Counted from the stretch's first letter, positions 25,195-35,359 are shown. The stretch: DNA of 64,000 nucleotides from Hoylesella timonensis S9-PR14 (GCF_000762405.1 NZ_JRPQ01000055.1:1-64000), one strand, 5' to 3'. The notes: a model not told the origin generated them from the letters alone. Program-made: numbers and translations.

Positions 25195-28100
25195 TTAAGA
25201 TTTGGCATCTACATGCTCAGCCTTAGAATCTTCTTTGGGCTTGCTTGCAACTACTTCTTCTTTTGTTTCAGCTGTATTAGGATTGTTGTTCTCTGTTTCA
25301 TCTACCTTTTCATTAGAAAAACTCCAGTCCTCTTGTGCTTTTCTTACATAGCTGTTGTAGCGCAACTTTGCCATGTCTTCCGCAGCTTGGAATAGTTCTT
25401 CTGCTTCATCGGGATAGGCTTTCTTAACAGACAGATAACGAACTTCACCTAATAAGAAATCATGGAATTTACTCCAGTCTGGCTCTTTGGAGTCGAGTTG
25501 GAATGGATTCTTTCCTTCGTTAGCAAGTAATGGATTGTATCTCCACAGATGCCAGTAACCGCAAGCAACGGCACGAGCTTCTTCGGCTTGACTCTTTCCC
25601 ATGCCACCCTTAGCTTTCAAACCGTGATTGATACATGGTGAGTAAGCGATGATGAGTGATGGTCCAGGATAAGCTTCTGCTTCACGAATTGCCTTTAACG
25701 TTTGTGCTTGATCAGCTCCCATTGCTATTTGTGCCACGTAAACATAGCCATAGGTGGTTGCCATCAAACCTAAATCTTTTTTGCGGATACGCTTTCCTTG
25801 TGCTGCGAATTGGGCAATGGCACCTAAAGGTGTAGCTTTTGAACTCTGTCCACCAGTATTTGAGTAAACCTCTGTGTCGAGAACCAAGAAATTAACATCT
25901 TCACCAGAAGCGATGACATGGTCTAATCCACCAAAACCAATATCGTAAGAGGCTCCGTCACCTCCAATAATCCATTGCGAACGTTTGATGAGATAATGTT
26001 CAAGTGTCATCAGTTCTTTGCCAATAGTGCAGCCTTTGTCAGCGCAAGCTTGGATAAGAGGTTTGAGTTGAGCAGCTGCTTCTTTCGAAGCATCAGCATT
26101 ATCCTTCGCTTCCATCCATTTTTGTGCAGCTTCTTTCAGTTCGTTTGAGGTATCTTCCTTTTCAATAAGTTGGTTTAAGAGCAATATAACTCTGTCTCGC
26201 ATCTTCTTATTACCCAATACCATACCCATACCAAACTCACAGAAGTCTTCGAATAATGAGTTTGCAAAAGCTGGTCCCTTTCCTTCTGCATTGGTAGTGT
26301 AAGGTGTTGATGGTAATGATGCAGAATAAATGGAAGAACATCCTGTTGCATTTGATATCATTTCTCGATCTCCAAAGAGTTGTGAAACCAATTTAACGTA
26401 AGGCGTTTCACCACAACCAGCACATGCTCCTGAGAATTCGAAGAGCGGCTGTGCAAACTGTGTATTCTTCACATTGCTCTTGATATCTACAAGATGTTGT
26501 TTGCTCTTTACGTTCTTTGTGAGGTAGTTCCAATTTTCTATCATCTTTTCGTCACGTGTAAATGGAACCATCTTCAATGCCTTTCCTTGCTTGTTTCCAG
26601 GACATACGTCGGCACAGTTGCCACAACCAACACAGTCGAGCACACTTACTTGGATACGGAAGTTCATACCAGCCATTGGTCTCGGAACCTTCATTGCCAA
26701 GGTAGTATCATCAAAGCCTTTCACTTCCTCTTCATCTAAAACGAAAGGACGGATAGCTGCGTGAGGACAAACGTATGCACACTTGTTACACTGGATACAG
26801 TTTTCTGAGGTCCACTCGGGGTTGAAAGCTTCAACGCCTCGTTTCTCGTAAGCGGCTGAACCATTTTTCATGGTGCCATCTACCATATCATGCTTGATGA
26901 AATCTGAAACCTTCAGCAAGTCACCTGCTTGTGAGTTGATAGGTCGTACAATCTCTTTGATGTATGCGGGTACATCTTCTTCTTTCACCTCTGGGTCGTC
27001 TTCGAGTTGAGCCCATGCTGGGTCTACTTCCAATTGCTTGTACTCGTTACCACGTTCTACGGCAGCGTAGTTCTTATCAACAATATCCTGACCCTTGTTA
27101 CCGTAAGATTTTACAATGAACTTCTTCATCTGTTCTACGGCAAGGTCAACAGGGATGACTTCTGTAATGCGGAAGAAAGCACTCTGAAGAATGGTGTTCG
27201 TACGATTACCCAAACCAATTTCTTGTGCAATCTTGGTAGCGTTGATGTAGTAAACGGTGATGTTGTTCTTAGCGAAGTAGCGTTTCAACTTGTTAGGAAT
27301 GAAGTTAGCTAATTCTTTTCCTTCGAAGACCGTGTTCAGAAGGAATGTTCCATTCTTACGAAGTCCACGTAAAACATCATACATTCTTAAATATGCCTGT
27401 ACGTGACATGCCACGAAGTTAGGCGTAATCACTTTATAGGTGGAGTGAATTGTATGATCGCCAAAGCGCAAATGCGAGCAGGTAAAACCTCCTGACTTCT
27501 TGGAGTCGTATGAGAAGTAAGCCTGACAATACTTGTCGGTATTATCACCAATAATCTTCACCGAGTTCTTATTCGCACCAACTGTTCCGTCAGCACCCAA
27601 TCCAAAGAATTTTGCTTCAAACAATCCTTCAGATGCTAAAGGCTTATCTTCTAACAAAGGAAGTGAAGTAAATGTAACGTCGTCTACGATACCAACAGTG
27701 AAATGATTCTTTGGTTCGTTCATCTCTAAGTTGTTAAATACAGAGATGATGTGGCTTGGAGTTATGTCTGCCGAACCTAATCCGTAGCGTCCACCAACGA
27801 TAAGTGGCTTGTTTTCTACATCATAGAATGCACTCTTTACGTCCAAGTACAGTGGTTCTCCTTCTGCACCTGGCTCTTTTGTGCGGTCAAGCACAGCAAT
27901 ACGCTTTACTGTCTTAGGAACAGCAGCTAACAAGTGCTTTACAGAGAATGGACGATACAAGTGTACAGAAACCATTCCCACTTTCTTACCTTCCTTCATT
28001 TGGTGGTCAATCACCTCACGAGTAGCTTCGCAAGCCGATCCCATCAGAATGATGATGTTCTCTGCATCCTTTGCACCATAATAAGAGAAGATATGATATT

Positions 28101-28875
28101 CACGACCAGTCAAATCAGAGATTTGTTTCAAGTAGCCTTCAACTACATCTGGAACATCCTCATAATGCTGGTTACATGCTTCACGATGTGTAAAGAAGGT
28201 TTCTGGGTTTTCAGCGGTACCACGAGTTACAGGGCGTTCGGGTGTTAATGCACGATCACGGAAACGCTTAATGTCATCGTTATCAACCATGTTTTTGATA
28301 GCCTCTTCATCAATCATTTCAATTTTATGATATTCATGAGAAGTACGGAAACCATCAAAGAAATTGATGAATGGAATGCTTGTTTTCAAGGTTGCCAAGT
28401 GTGGTACGGCTGACAAATCCATAACCTCTTGAACAGAACCAGAACAGAACATAGCAAAACCTGTCTGTCGACAAGCCATGACATCAGAATGGTCTCCAAA
28501 GATACACAGTGCGTGCGTAGCGACTGTACGTGCAGAAACATTGATGACACAAGGCAACTGTTCGCCTGCAATCTTGTACATGTTAGGAATCATCAACAGT
28601 AAACCCTGCGATGCAGTATAGGTAGTGGTCAGTGCACCTGATTGCAATGAGCCGTGCATGGCACCAGCTGCGCCAGCTTCTGATTGCATTTCTTGTACGA
28701 GGACAGGTTGTCCAAACATATTTTTACGACCCTTGGCAGCCCATGTGTCCACGTGTTCTGCCATCGTTGATGATGGAGTGATAGGATAAATAGCTGCAAC
28801 TTCTGAGAACATATAACTAATATGTGCTGCGGCTTCATTACCATCACAAGTGATAAACTTTTTCTCTTTTGCCAT
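25195..28875 (-). CDS. nifJ: Pyruvate:ferredoxin (flavodoxin) oxidoreductase
   Basis: This single-chain enzyme oxidises pyruvate to acetyl-CoA and CO2, passing electrons to ferredoxin or flavodoxin; it is central to anaerobic carbon metabolism. The 1226-residue protein begins MAKEKKFITCDGNEAAAH, with YPITPSSTMAE of the pyrimidine-binding domain. Two 4Fe-4S motifs, CIQCNKCAYVCP (near residue 690) and CVGCGNCADVCPG (near 748), a proximal cluster site CAGCGE (near 816), and the thiamine-diphosphate motif GDGASYDIGFGG (near 971) follow. It is somewhat longer than usual because of a C-terminal tail of about 40 charged residues (VDETENNNPN onwards), which looks disordered. No convincing promoter was found upstream. 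Confidence 0.96.
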   Translation of the reverse strand: MAKEKKFITCDGNEAAAHISYMFSEVAAIYPITPSSTMAEHVDTWAAKGRKNMFGQPVLVQEMQSEAGAAGAMHGSLQSGALTTTYTASQGLLLMIPNMYKIAGEQLPCVINVSARTVATHALCIFGDHSDVMACRQTGFAMFCSGSVQEVMDLSAVPHLATLKTSIPFINFFDGFRTSHEYHKIEMIDEEAIKNMVDNDDIKRFRDRALTPERPVTRGTAENPETFFTHREACNQHYEDVPDVVEGYLKQISDLTGREYHIFSYYGAKDAENIIILMGSACEATREVIDHQMKEGKKVGMVSVHLYRPFSVKHLLAAVPKTVKRIAVLDRTKEPGAEGEPLYLDVKSAFYDVENKPLIVGGRYGLGSADITPSHIISVFNNLEMNEPKNHFTVGIVDDVTFTSLPLLEDKPLASEGLFEAKFFGLGADGTVGANKNSVKIIGDNTDKYCQAYFSYDSKKSGGFTCSHLRFGDHTIHSTYKVITPNFVACHVQAYLRMYDVLRGLRKNGTFLLNTVFEGKELANFIPNKLKRYFAKNNITVYYINATKIAQEIGLGNRTNTILQSAFFRITEVIPVDLAVEQMKKFIVKSYGNKGQDIVDKNYAAVERGNEYKQLEVDPAWAQLEDDPEVKEEDVPAYIKEIVRPINSQAGDLLKVSDFIKHDMVDGTMKNGSAAYEKRGVEAFNPEWTSENCIQCNKCAYVCPHAAIRPFVLDEEEVKGFDDTTLAMKVPRPMAGMNFRIQVSVLDCVGCGNCADVCPGNKQGKALKMVPFTRDEKMIENWNYLTKNVKSKQHLVDIKSNVKNTQFAQPLFEFSGACAGCGETPYVKLVSQLFGDREMISNATGCSSIYSASLPSTPYTTNAEGKGPAFANSLFEDFCEFGMGMVLGNKKMRDRVILLLNQLIEKEDTSNELKEAAQKWMEAKDNADASKEAAAQLKPLIQACADKGCTIGKELMTLEHYLIKRSQWIIGGDGASYDIGFGGLDHVIASGEDVNFLVLDTEVYSNTGGQSSKATPLGAIAQFAAQGKRIRKKDLGLMATTYGYVYVAQIAMGADQAQTLKAIREAEAYPGPSLIIAYSPCINHGLKAKGGMGKSQAEEARAVACGYWHLWRYNPLLANEGKNPFQLDSKEPDWSKFHDFLLGEVRYLSVKKAYPDEAEELFQAAEDMAKLRYNSYVRKAQEDWSFSNEKVDETENNNPNTAETKEEVVASKPKEDSKAEHVDAKS

Positions 28876-28975
28876 TTTATTAAATATTAATGAATGTTTT
28901 GTATATAATCTTTGTATTCAAAATACTGATATTCTTTTGCATCACCCTGAACTTGTCTCGATGCTTTTTGTTCAG

Positions 28976-30163
28976 CTAATATAGAAAACCGAAAAGCCAA
29001 AGTGGTATCTTATTATATTGTCCTACCTCTGTATGATATCTAGCGTACAGCGTGTCATTGTTGTACCTTATCTTATGTTCGCTCTTGGCATCGCAAATTC
29101 TAAACTTTTTGTTGTCATCCACGATGAAGAAATGGTCTTTGGAACTCTGATTAACGGTATGATCTTTCCACATACAGTTTACAAAGAACGTCTCCATCAG
29201 GTCTTGTTCACTTGCTTTGTTGGGATAGATAACATATTGTAAATTAGTATTATGCATCATTACCTTCGCGGGTTTCTTTGGGAAATCCTGTCCCACGGGA
29301 TAAATAATGTTAATCAATCGTGCGTCTGCCAGATATTTGATGTAATTCATCACCGTGGCACGGCTTGTCTTTATCTCATGCGCCAAATTACTGATATTAG
29401 GTGCACACTGACCTTCTGTAGCTAAGAGGTAGAACAGTTTTTTTATTTTTGTCAAATACTTCAATTCTATTTGTTTGATGAGCAGAATGTCTACCTCTGT
29501 CATCATGTTCATGGTCTTCAGTAGATTTTCCGAGAAATTTTGATTTTCCAAGAAGAAAGGATAAAAACCATGATGGATATAATCCTTGAAATATTTATTA
29601 GGACTTGCATTTGGTAAGATGTGCTTAACAATGCGTTCGTGGTCTTTAAGGATTTCATCAAGCGAATAAGCCCTAAATTGTTGATTTGTTTTTAAGTTTA
29701 GGAACTCCCTGAAAGAGAATCCACGAAGGTTGTAACTCTTAACAATGCCATTGAGTTCGGGGTTTTCTTCTTTTAAGCGCATGACGCTCGAACCCGTAAA
29801 GATGATTTTCAAATCAGGAAAATTATCATAGCATCGGCGGAGTTCTGTACTCCAATTTGGCTGCTTAAAAACCTGATCAATCAGCAAAACCTTTCCTCCG
29901 TTTTGTACAAAACTGGCTGCAAATTCGTCAATTCCACATCCTTGAAAGTAGAAGTTGTTCATATTGATGTACAGACAACTTCTATCTGTGCTTTCAAAGT
30001 TCTCTTGCGCATACTGCAATAGAAAGGTTGTCTTGCCCACCCCTCTGGAGCCTTTGATTCCAATCAACCTATCATTCCAGTCAATCTCATCCATGAGGGT
30101 GCGACGAACTGGCGCTTTTGTATGTTCGACAAGGTTCGTATGTGTGCGAAAGAAAGATTCCAT
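28976..30163 (-). CDS. AAA-family ATPase with winged-helix domain
   Basis: The 395-residue protein has Walker A GSRGVGKTTF (about 35-44), Walker B VLLIDQVF, and sensor-like IIFTGSS. A winged-helix segment follows (about 265-310: ISNLAHEIKTSRATVMNYIKY), then a C-terminal domain of the DUF4143 type, sometimes nuclease-related. This architecture is a large, unplaced family in Bacteroides and Prevotella, often multi-copy and patchily distributed; the molecular role is unknown. It has a good promoter of its own, divergent from the ATP-grasp-like gene. The start is ATG 30163. Confidence 0.82.
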   Translation of the reverse strand: MESFFRTHTNLVEHTKAPVRRTLMDEIDWNDRLIGIKGSRGVGKTTFLLQYAQENFESTDRSCLYINMNNFYFQGCGIDEFAASFVQNGGKVLLIDQVFKQPNWSTELRRCYDNFPDLKIIFTGSSVMRLKEENPELNGIVKSYNLRGFSFREFLNLKTNQQFRAYSLDEILKDHERIVKHILPNASPNKYFKDYIHHGFYPFFLENQNFSENLLKTMNMMTEVDILLIKQIELKYLTKIKKLFYLLATEGQCAPNISNLAHEIKTSRATVMNYIKYLADARLINIIYPVGQDFPKKPAKVMMHNTNLQYVIYPNKASEQDLMETFFVNCMWKDHTVNQSSKDHFFIVDDNKKFRICDAKSEHKIRYNNDTLYARYHTEVGQYNKIPLWLFGFLY

Positions 30164-30196
30164 GTAAAAAAACTAATTATGAAGTTTTTACCACTG

Positions 30197-30227
30197 CAAA
30201 GGTAATATTAATTTCGATAATTGCAAA
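30197..30227 (-). promoter_or_regulatory. Promoter of the AAA ATPase gene
   Basis: On the minus strand TTTG (30227-30224) is 19 bases before TACCTTTG (30204-30197). Transcription would begin near 30191, giving a leader of about 28 bases. Confidence 0.75.
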
Positions 30228-30233
30228 GTCTAT

Positions 30234-30266
30234 ATTGCAAAATATCATCTTTTTTTATTATTTTTG
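30234..30266 (+). promoter_or_regulatory. Promoter of the ATP-grasp-like gene
   Basis: ATTG (30234-30237) and TATTTTTG (30259-30266) are 21 bases apart. Transcription would begin near 30272 with a leader of about 25 bases containing AAAGGAGA. The two divergent promoters have neighbouring -33 regions, so one regulator could control both. Confidence 0.65.
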
Positions 30267-30297
30267 CATGTACTTAAAACGAAAGGAGATTTGTTTA

Positions 30298-31404
30298 ATG
30301 AAATTGCATGTTTTCAATCCTGAACATGACATCGCTTTGGCTGTCAATATGGAACAGTTTACTGCGCCACATGCAGCCCGTGAATTGCGCACTGACTTGG
30401 GTTATCTGCCAGCTCTATGGGCTGAAGATGGAGATATGGTATTGGTCGACGATGTCCCAGCAGCTTTAGAAACGGTACGGCATCATGGTGATGATGCGCA
30501 AGAAGTGATATTTGTCACGGATCGTGATTTGCAACAATTATCTACATTGTCACCTATGAAGGTGGAAGCATGGGGAATGAATAAAAGTTTGGTAAAACGT
30601 TTGTTAGCCTGCAATCCTAACTTTACAGCGGTATTGCCCAACGATGCACAGTTGGACACCATTCGACAAATGAGCAATCGTAGGTTTGCAGCCACCCATA
30701 TCCTTCCTGCCTTGGTTGCTTCTCATCCAAGATTTGTGGGGAAAAGTACCTATTTTACAGGACAAGTTCAAAGTCTCAAGACACTGTTCAATCAACCTCA
30801 TCAACGTTTTGTGTTGAAAGCGCCATGGAGTAGCAGTGGGAGAGGAATGCGATATGTTGATCATGATTTCACACCCCATGTAGAAGGGTGGTGCAAAAAC
30901 CTGATACATCGACAGGGTGGCATCATGATAGAACCACAATATGATAAGGTATTAGATTTTGGAATGGAATTTGAAGCCTCCGCACAAGGTGACATCCAAT
31001 ATTTGGGGCTTTCTCTCTTTTCTACTGTGCATGGCGCTTATTTTGGGAATATCGTTGCCAGTGAGGAGACAAAGCGTCAAGAGATTTCACAATTTATACC
31101 CCTTGATTTGCTCAATTTCTTGCAACGTACCTTGCATTCCTTGTTGGTTGCGGAAGTATCTGGCAAGTATGTGGGTCCCTTTGGCGTGGATATGATGATT
31201 GTGAAGTTGGCAGATGCAAAAGAATTGTGTGTACATCCATGCGTTGAAATCAATTTTCGCCGCACCATGGGACATGTTGCATTAAGTTTGTCGACAAATG
31301 ATGTACCCCAACCGAAGCGTTTAATGCAAATAACCTACACGGACAAATATCGACTAAAAATTTCCTTAGCGGGGGATGATCTTGCCACTCCTTATACTTT
31401 TTAA
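30298..31404 (+). CDS. Uncharacterised ATP-grasp-like protein
   Basis: The 368-residue protein starts MKLHVFNPEHDIALAVN at ATG 30298, preceded by AAAGGAGA; a longer frame upstream lacks a plausible start. Motifs suggest an ATP-grasp fold: a nucleotide-loop KAPWSSSGRGMRYVD (about 173-187), GPFGVDMMIV (about 290-299) and the metal-binding CVEINFRRTMG (about 310-320). ATP-grasp enzymes join a carboxylate to an amine or thiol through an acyl phosphate. The substrate is unknown and no pathway partner is adjacent. I recognise the general fold only. Confidence 0.6.
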   Translation: MKLHVFNPEHDIALAVNMEQFTAPHAARELRTDLGYLPALWAEDGDMVLVDDVPAALETVRHHGDDAQEVIFVTDRDLQQLSTLSPMKVEAWGMNKSLVKRLLACNPNFTAVLPNDAQLDTIRQMSNRRFAATHILPALVASHPRFVGKSTYFTGQVQSLKTLFNQPHQRFVLKAPWSSSGRGMRYVDHDFTPHVEGWCKNLIHRQGGIMIEPQYDKVLDFGMEFEASAQGDIQYLGLSLFSTVHGAYFGNIVASEETKRQEISQFIPLDLLNFLQRTLHSLLVAEVSGKYVGPFGVDMMIVKLADAKELCVHPCVEINFRRTMGHVALSLSTNDVPQPKRLMQITYTDKYRLKISLAGDDLATPYTF

Positions 31405-31443
31405 TGGGATGTTGACAGGTGTGTGAAAGTGGTTTTTGTCCTG

Positions 31444-31825
31444 TTATTTTACCAATAAACGGTCATTGAAAATTTCCAAAATAGAAAATTTCAATAGGCA
31501 AACGCCCAACAAAAATGGGCTGATTTTCGAAAAATAAACGTCTCTTCAAGCTGAAACATTGAGTTAACGGGCTTGGAAACATGTATTAGAAGTGTTATTC
31601 ACATACTTCAGTAGCCTTAAAGCATGCAAATAACACGCTTAACTCAATGGGTTAGCTGCCAAGAAAGGGCAAAAATGCGAACGAAAAGAACCGACATACG
31701 CATAACATTCTTAATAACAGTACGTTACAATCCTCTCTCATATTTCGCGTATTTGCGACCAACTTTGGTGTTGGTTGTTTTTACGCGAGTTATGAGAGGC
31801 TCTTTGTAAAGAAAATTCAGTATTA
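31444..31825 (+). repeat. Dispersed structured repeat, copy C
   Basis: It matches copy A from TTATTTTACCAA to AAAATTCAGTATTAA. The internal pair ATTGAGTTAA near 31558 and TTAACTCAAT near 31640 is a perfect 10-base inverted repeat here, enclosing the small hairpin near 31610-31625. The large hairpin lies near 31738-31795. It fills most of the gap between the ATP-grasp-like gene and the C10 protease terminator. Positions 31826-31990 hold nothing recognisable. Confidence 0.87.
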
Positions 31826-31991
31826 ATTCTCCTTCCATTTGCGTACCCCCAATTTTGCATACGCTGTTTTGGTGACGTTTTTGGTTGTAACCATATCATT
31901 CTAAATGCTAGTAGAGAAGGAATATCAAACAAAGGCGGCTAATGTTGAGTGCTTACTCTTAATCTTCTTTTTTCTTCTTGTAGTAATCTTA

Positions 31992-32040
31992 AAATGCTCT
32001 GCTAATTTTAATACAATTGGTTAAAATTAACAGAGCGTTT
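31992..32040. terminator. Large bidirectional terminator hairpin
   Basis: AAATGCTCTG with TAATTTTAA pairs with TTAAAATTA and CAGAGCGTTT; the arms are about 19 bases with one mismatch and a 9-base loop. It lies about 90 bases beyond the stop of the C10 protease gene on the minus strand. Confidence 0.78.
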
Positions 32041-32128
32041 GCATATCACCATCCCATTCAAAAGGCATGGGATAATAGGTTTTGATAATGAAGGGCGAAC
32101 CCTTATGTGTTACATAGAGTTACCTATA

Positions 32129-35100
32129 TCATTTAATCACCTTCTTTCCATTGACAACATACACGCCTTTAGGCAAACGAGCGATGTCATCTTTACCCTC
32201 TCCAACTTTAACCCCTTGAAGGTTATAGATGACATACTGGTGAGCATTTGTCGTTGTATGGGTAGGGATGCCCAACTCTACGTCATCCAATACAACAGTC
32301 AGCGACTTCACGGCGTTCTCGTTATTGATATGATTAGGCTCCACAAAAGCAGAGAAACACTCAACGGTTGGTGCCTGAGACAGTTCAAAGCGATTTGTTG
32401 CCGCATTATAGAGATAAGCCGAGCCCGGCTGATGTTGTCTAATCGTTCCTACAAAGTTATAATTGTCAGAACCGAGAACACTCTTGGCATGCTGATTTAC
32501 TTCTACATCCTTGCCATGAATGGTCAGCATCATGTCTGCTGTTGTGTCATGAATGTGTTTTATTTCCAGAAGATAAGGACAATAAGCCTCTATATGCTGA
32601 GTCGTGTTAAAATAAAGTTTGTTCTCCTGCTCATGAACGAAATTATAAACATGTAATTCGGCGGGTTGTCCGTTTATCTTCATGTCATTGGGGACAAAAG
32701 GCAAAGAGAGGGTAGTCCATGCGCTTTCTGTATCCTTACCATTGGCAACCAAAGGACGCTGGCATGTAATTTCTCTTGCGGTAAAATTGCGCAACATCTT
32801 TATGGGCTGGTTGGTTTGTAAGGTTATCTTCGGTGCTTCATCACCCAAGATGACATTTTTGTCTTTCAAGGTCTCGGGTACGATGCTTGCTTCGTGTAGA
32901 TAATATAGACAGTTGGGATTGTTGCTCGGCCTCAACTTTGTACCTTTCTTCACGTTTAAGTCGCGCATGTCTACCGCTATGGCATCCGTCAAGTCGATAC
33001 TCTCTTCTGGTTCAAGAGCCACTGGCGTTCCATCTGCCAGGTACTTCATCACGGCAGCTTTGCATGTAATGGCTCCATTGCATATAGCCTTACCTTTTAG
33101 ATAGATACCTTCGTACCCCAGTAATGTTACGATGTATCTTGTTCCAGGAATCAGGTTGTCGAAAGCAAACGGTAGCGTGATAGTCTTTCCTGCGGGAATG
33201 ATAGCATTTAGCTGTTTCATCTGTACGTCTTGTTTCTCTCCAACTATTGCGATGAGCAAATCACGGTCGTAATCATCTGTCGCCGTATTTTTAACCTCAA
33301 ACCGTCCTTCCATGTGGGTGCCATACAGTTCATCCGCCTTTTTGCGACTGCCGTTTGTGCAGAATACCGATGCCGTTAATTTGGCGTCTGGCACGTTCTT
33401 TCCTTCTGCGACGTCCACTTCTCCTTTGCCTACGAAATCGATGTCACGATCTTGCATGCTGTCCCAAACGTTAATGTGATATTGCGTTTTCGGCTTCGCT
33501 ACGTCGGGTTGAAAGCTCAAAGGTACATCTATCGTTGCGCCAGGCGCTATGGATAAACCCAATACCGAGCGTTTGTTGCCGAAAACAAAACTTAACGAGC
33601 CGGTAAAGTCGGGACCGACATTCTTTATTTTCGCCATGGCCGTATAAGTCCTGCCCGTCTTGATGACTTTTGGCATGTCAATGGAAACCAATTTCAAGTC
33701 GATGGTTTGAGGGTTGATGATGGACGCGTTCAACTGGGTTTCCGTAATATGTAAGTTGCATACCGACTTCTCCGCACCAGGGCAAAGTTGCCAGGTGTTC
33801 GACTTTTTTTCCTTGCACATAGGCAACAACTGATAGTCACCTTTCAGTCCTGCGCCAAAGTTTTTCAAGATTGCCTTATAGAAAGTCCTTTTAGGGGTGA
33901 TTGGCTCGTACGAGATAACATCGCTCTCATGCACCACCTTCATCAACTTACCGTCTTTATATAAGCCCACGCCCATTTGACCTTCAAAGGGCAACAGCAT
34001 GTAATTGAACAGCTCGTAAGACATACTGAGCCCTTTAAAACCTTGTTCAATTCTTTTTCTCGACATCTGGCTAAGTCCGCGCAAGTGCAGGTCTATTACC
34101 GTCATGGCGTCCAACTGCTCTTCACCTTCATTCGGCTTAACGCCTAAAATGGCACACTGGCTCAATGAATATCCGCCCTCAAACGATCCTATTCCTTGTT
34201 GGTCTGGATTGAGAACAGACAAGCGGAAATATCCATCAGACAAGCCGCTCCATCCCCAGTTGATGTGAAAGTAATCGCCCGACTCGTATCCGTCGCATAC
34301 GAATTCGTGTCCTCCTCCTGTTGGCGTCACGCCACCATACAGTACGGGTCGACCTTCTTTCAATTCCTCGTAAATCATGTTGTTCCATGTCTTTGAGGTA
34401 TATCCACTACGGTCGGCATAGCGTGCCGCCTTGCTGTATCCAAAATAGTGCGTCAGTGCGTATGGTAACTCAACGGCTACCGTTCCCGACCCGCCTTGCT
34501 TGGCGGTGGCATAATCCATTTCCGTGGAGACACCGCAATATTTCATCAATTTAGCTACGGCGTTTTTCTGCTCCCGATTGGCATTCTCGTCGTACGTCCG
34601 CAGCATGTTTTTCCAGTCGAATGTCGTTTTGGGCAGCGTGTCCAGAACCTTTCCTATCTTCGGGCTCTTGTAGCCGGGTATCGTGTCGAGGGTTTCTCCC
34701 CGCGGGCATTGATGATAATACATCACTTGTGCCATGGCAGTTGCGACGCATCCTGTTACCGTTCGTTCAAAAGCCCCCATCGGGCAGGCGTCATTATAGG
34801 GTGCTCCTTGATTCCAGCGTGTTTCGATGAGCGGGTGAATGGAGCGTTTCACGCTTAGTCCCGCACGCGTTCCTGAAGCTGTTTTTAGGTTTTTCAACCG
34901 CAGGCGGACAGCTGTTTTTATCTCGTGCTCATACAAACTGAGCAAGTCTTTCAATTGCACGGGAATGTTGTTTACGTCAAACTTTCCCGTATAGGCATAT
35001 CCCAATACCGCGTCTGTCCGGTCGTCTGCCGACGTGATGACGAAGCCTTGCCCGTTGCCATTGTTGAAGACATAATAAGCGTTGGGGCACTGCATGACCA

Positions 35101-35260
35101 TTTTCAACTGGTTGCGCTGAGACTTCGCGCGAGTGCTTGTCGTTGGTTGTTTTTGCTTCAAGAACCGCATGGCCAGCTTCATGGCCTCTTGCTTTCCGAT
35201 GGGATTGGCATTGGCCAAGGTGGAAATGGCGATTAAAACGAATAATAGAGTTTTCTTCAT
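32129..35260 (-). CDS. C10 family cysteine protease with T9SS-like C-terminal domain
   Basis: The 1043-residue protein starts at ATG 35260 (MKKTLLFVLIAISTLANA, a signal peptide); a longer frame upstream is not needed. Residues about 19-140 look like the C10 propeptide. The peptidase domain has the nucleophile in TGCVATAMAQ (Cys171) and the histidine in GGHEFVCDGY (His318), a spacing like that of streptopain. Long beta-rich domains follow. The end, VYNLQGVKVG-like with GVYVVNGKKVIK, resembles a type A T9SS sorting domain. C10 proteases such as interpain A of Prevotella intermedia degrade host proteins including hemoglobin, so heme release is plausible next to hmu genes. The DNA looks more GC-rich than its neighbours. 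Confidence 0.87.
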   Translation of the reverse strand: MKKTLLFVLIAISTLANANPIGKQEAMKLAMRFLKQKQPTTSTRAKSQRNQLKMVMQCPNAYYVFNNGNGQGFVITSADDRTDAVLGYAYTGKFDVNNIPVQLKDLLSLYEHEIKTAVRLRLKNLKTASGTRAGLSVKRSIHPLIETRWNQGAPYNDACPMGAFERTVTGCVATAMAQVMYYHQCPRGETLDTIPGYKSPKIGKVLDTLPKTTFDWKNMLRTYDENANREQKNAVAKLMKYCGVSTEMDYATAKQGGSGTVAVELPYALTHYFGYSKAARYADRSGYTSKTWNNMIYEELKEGRPVLYGGVTPTGGGHEFVCDGYESGDYFHINWGWSGLSDGYFRLSVLNPDQQGIGSFEGGYSLSQCAILGVKPNEGEEQLDAMTVIDLHLRGLSQMSRKRIEQGFKGLSMSYELFNYMLLPFEGQMGVGLYKDGKLMKVVHESDVISYEPITPKRTFYKAILKNFGAGLKGDYQLLPMCKEKKSNTWQLCPGAEKSVCNLHITETQLNASIINPQTIDLKLVSIDMPKVIKTGRTYTAMAKIKNVGPDFTGSLSFVFGNKRSVLGLSIAPGATIDVPLSFQPDVAKPKTQYHINVWDSMQDRDIDFVGKGEVDVAEGKNVPDAKLTASVFCTNGSRKKADELYGTHMEGRFEVKNTATDDYDRDLLIAIVGEKQDVQMKQLNAIIPAGKTITLPFAFDNLIPGTRYIVTLLGYEGIYLKGKAICNGAITCKAAVMKYLADGTPVALEPEESIDLTDAIAVDMRDLNVKKGTKLRPSNNPNCLYYLHEASIVPETLKDKNVILGDEAPKITLQTNQPIKMLRNFTAREITCQRPLVANGKDTESAWTTLSLPFVPNDMKINGQPAELHVYNFVHEQENKLYFNTTQHIEAYCPYLLEIKHIHDTTADMMLTIHGKDVEVNQHAKSVLGSDNYNFVGTIRQHQPGSAYLYNAATNRFELSQAPTVECFSAFVEPNHINNENAVKSLTVVLDDVELGIPTHTTTNAHQYVIYNLQGVKVGEGKDDIARLPKGVYVVNGKKVIK

Positions 35261-35318
35261 TGTTGATTTCTTTTGCAAGCACATGATCGTTGCTTGCGTA
35301 AGTCTGTAAATAAAGTAT

Positions 35319-35359
35319 GGCAAGGGTGTTACGGTTTCTTTGCCGTAAGCTCCCTTGCC
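35319..35359. terminator. Strong hairpin between the two secreted-protein genes
   Basis: GGCAAGGG with TTACGG pairs with CCGTAA and CCCTTGCC around a short loop. A weak T-run follows on the minus strand, so it may be a terminator after the YD-like gene or a stability hairpin separating it from the C10 protease gene. A second hairpin, GCAAGC/GCTTGC, lies at about 35275-35300. Confidence 0.6.
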
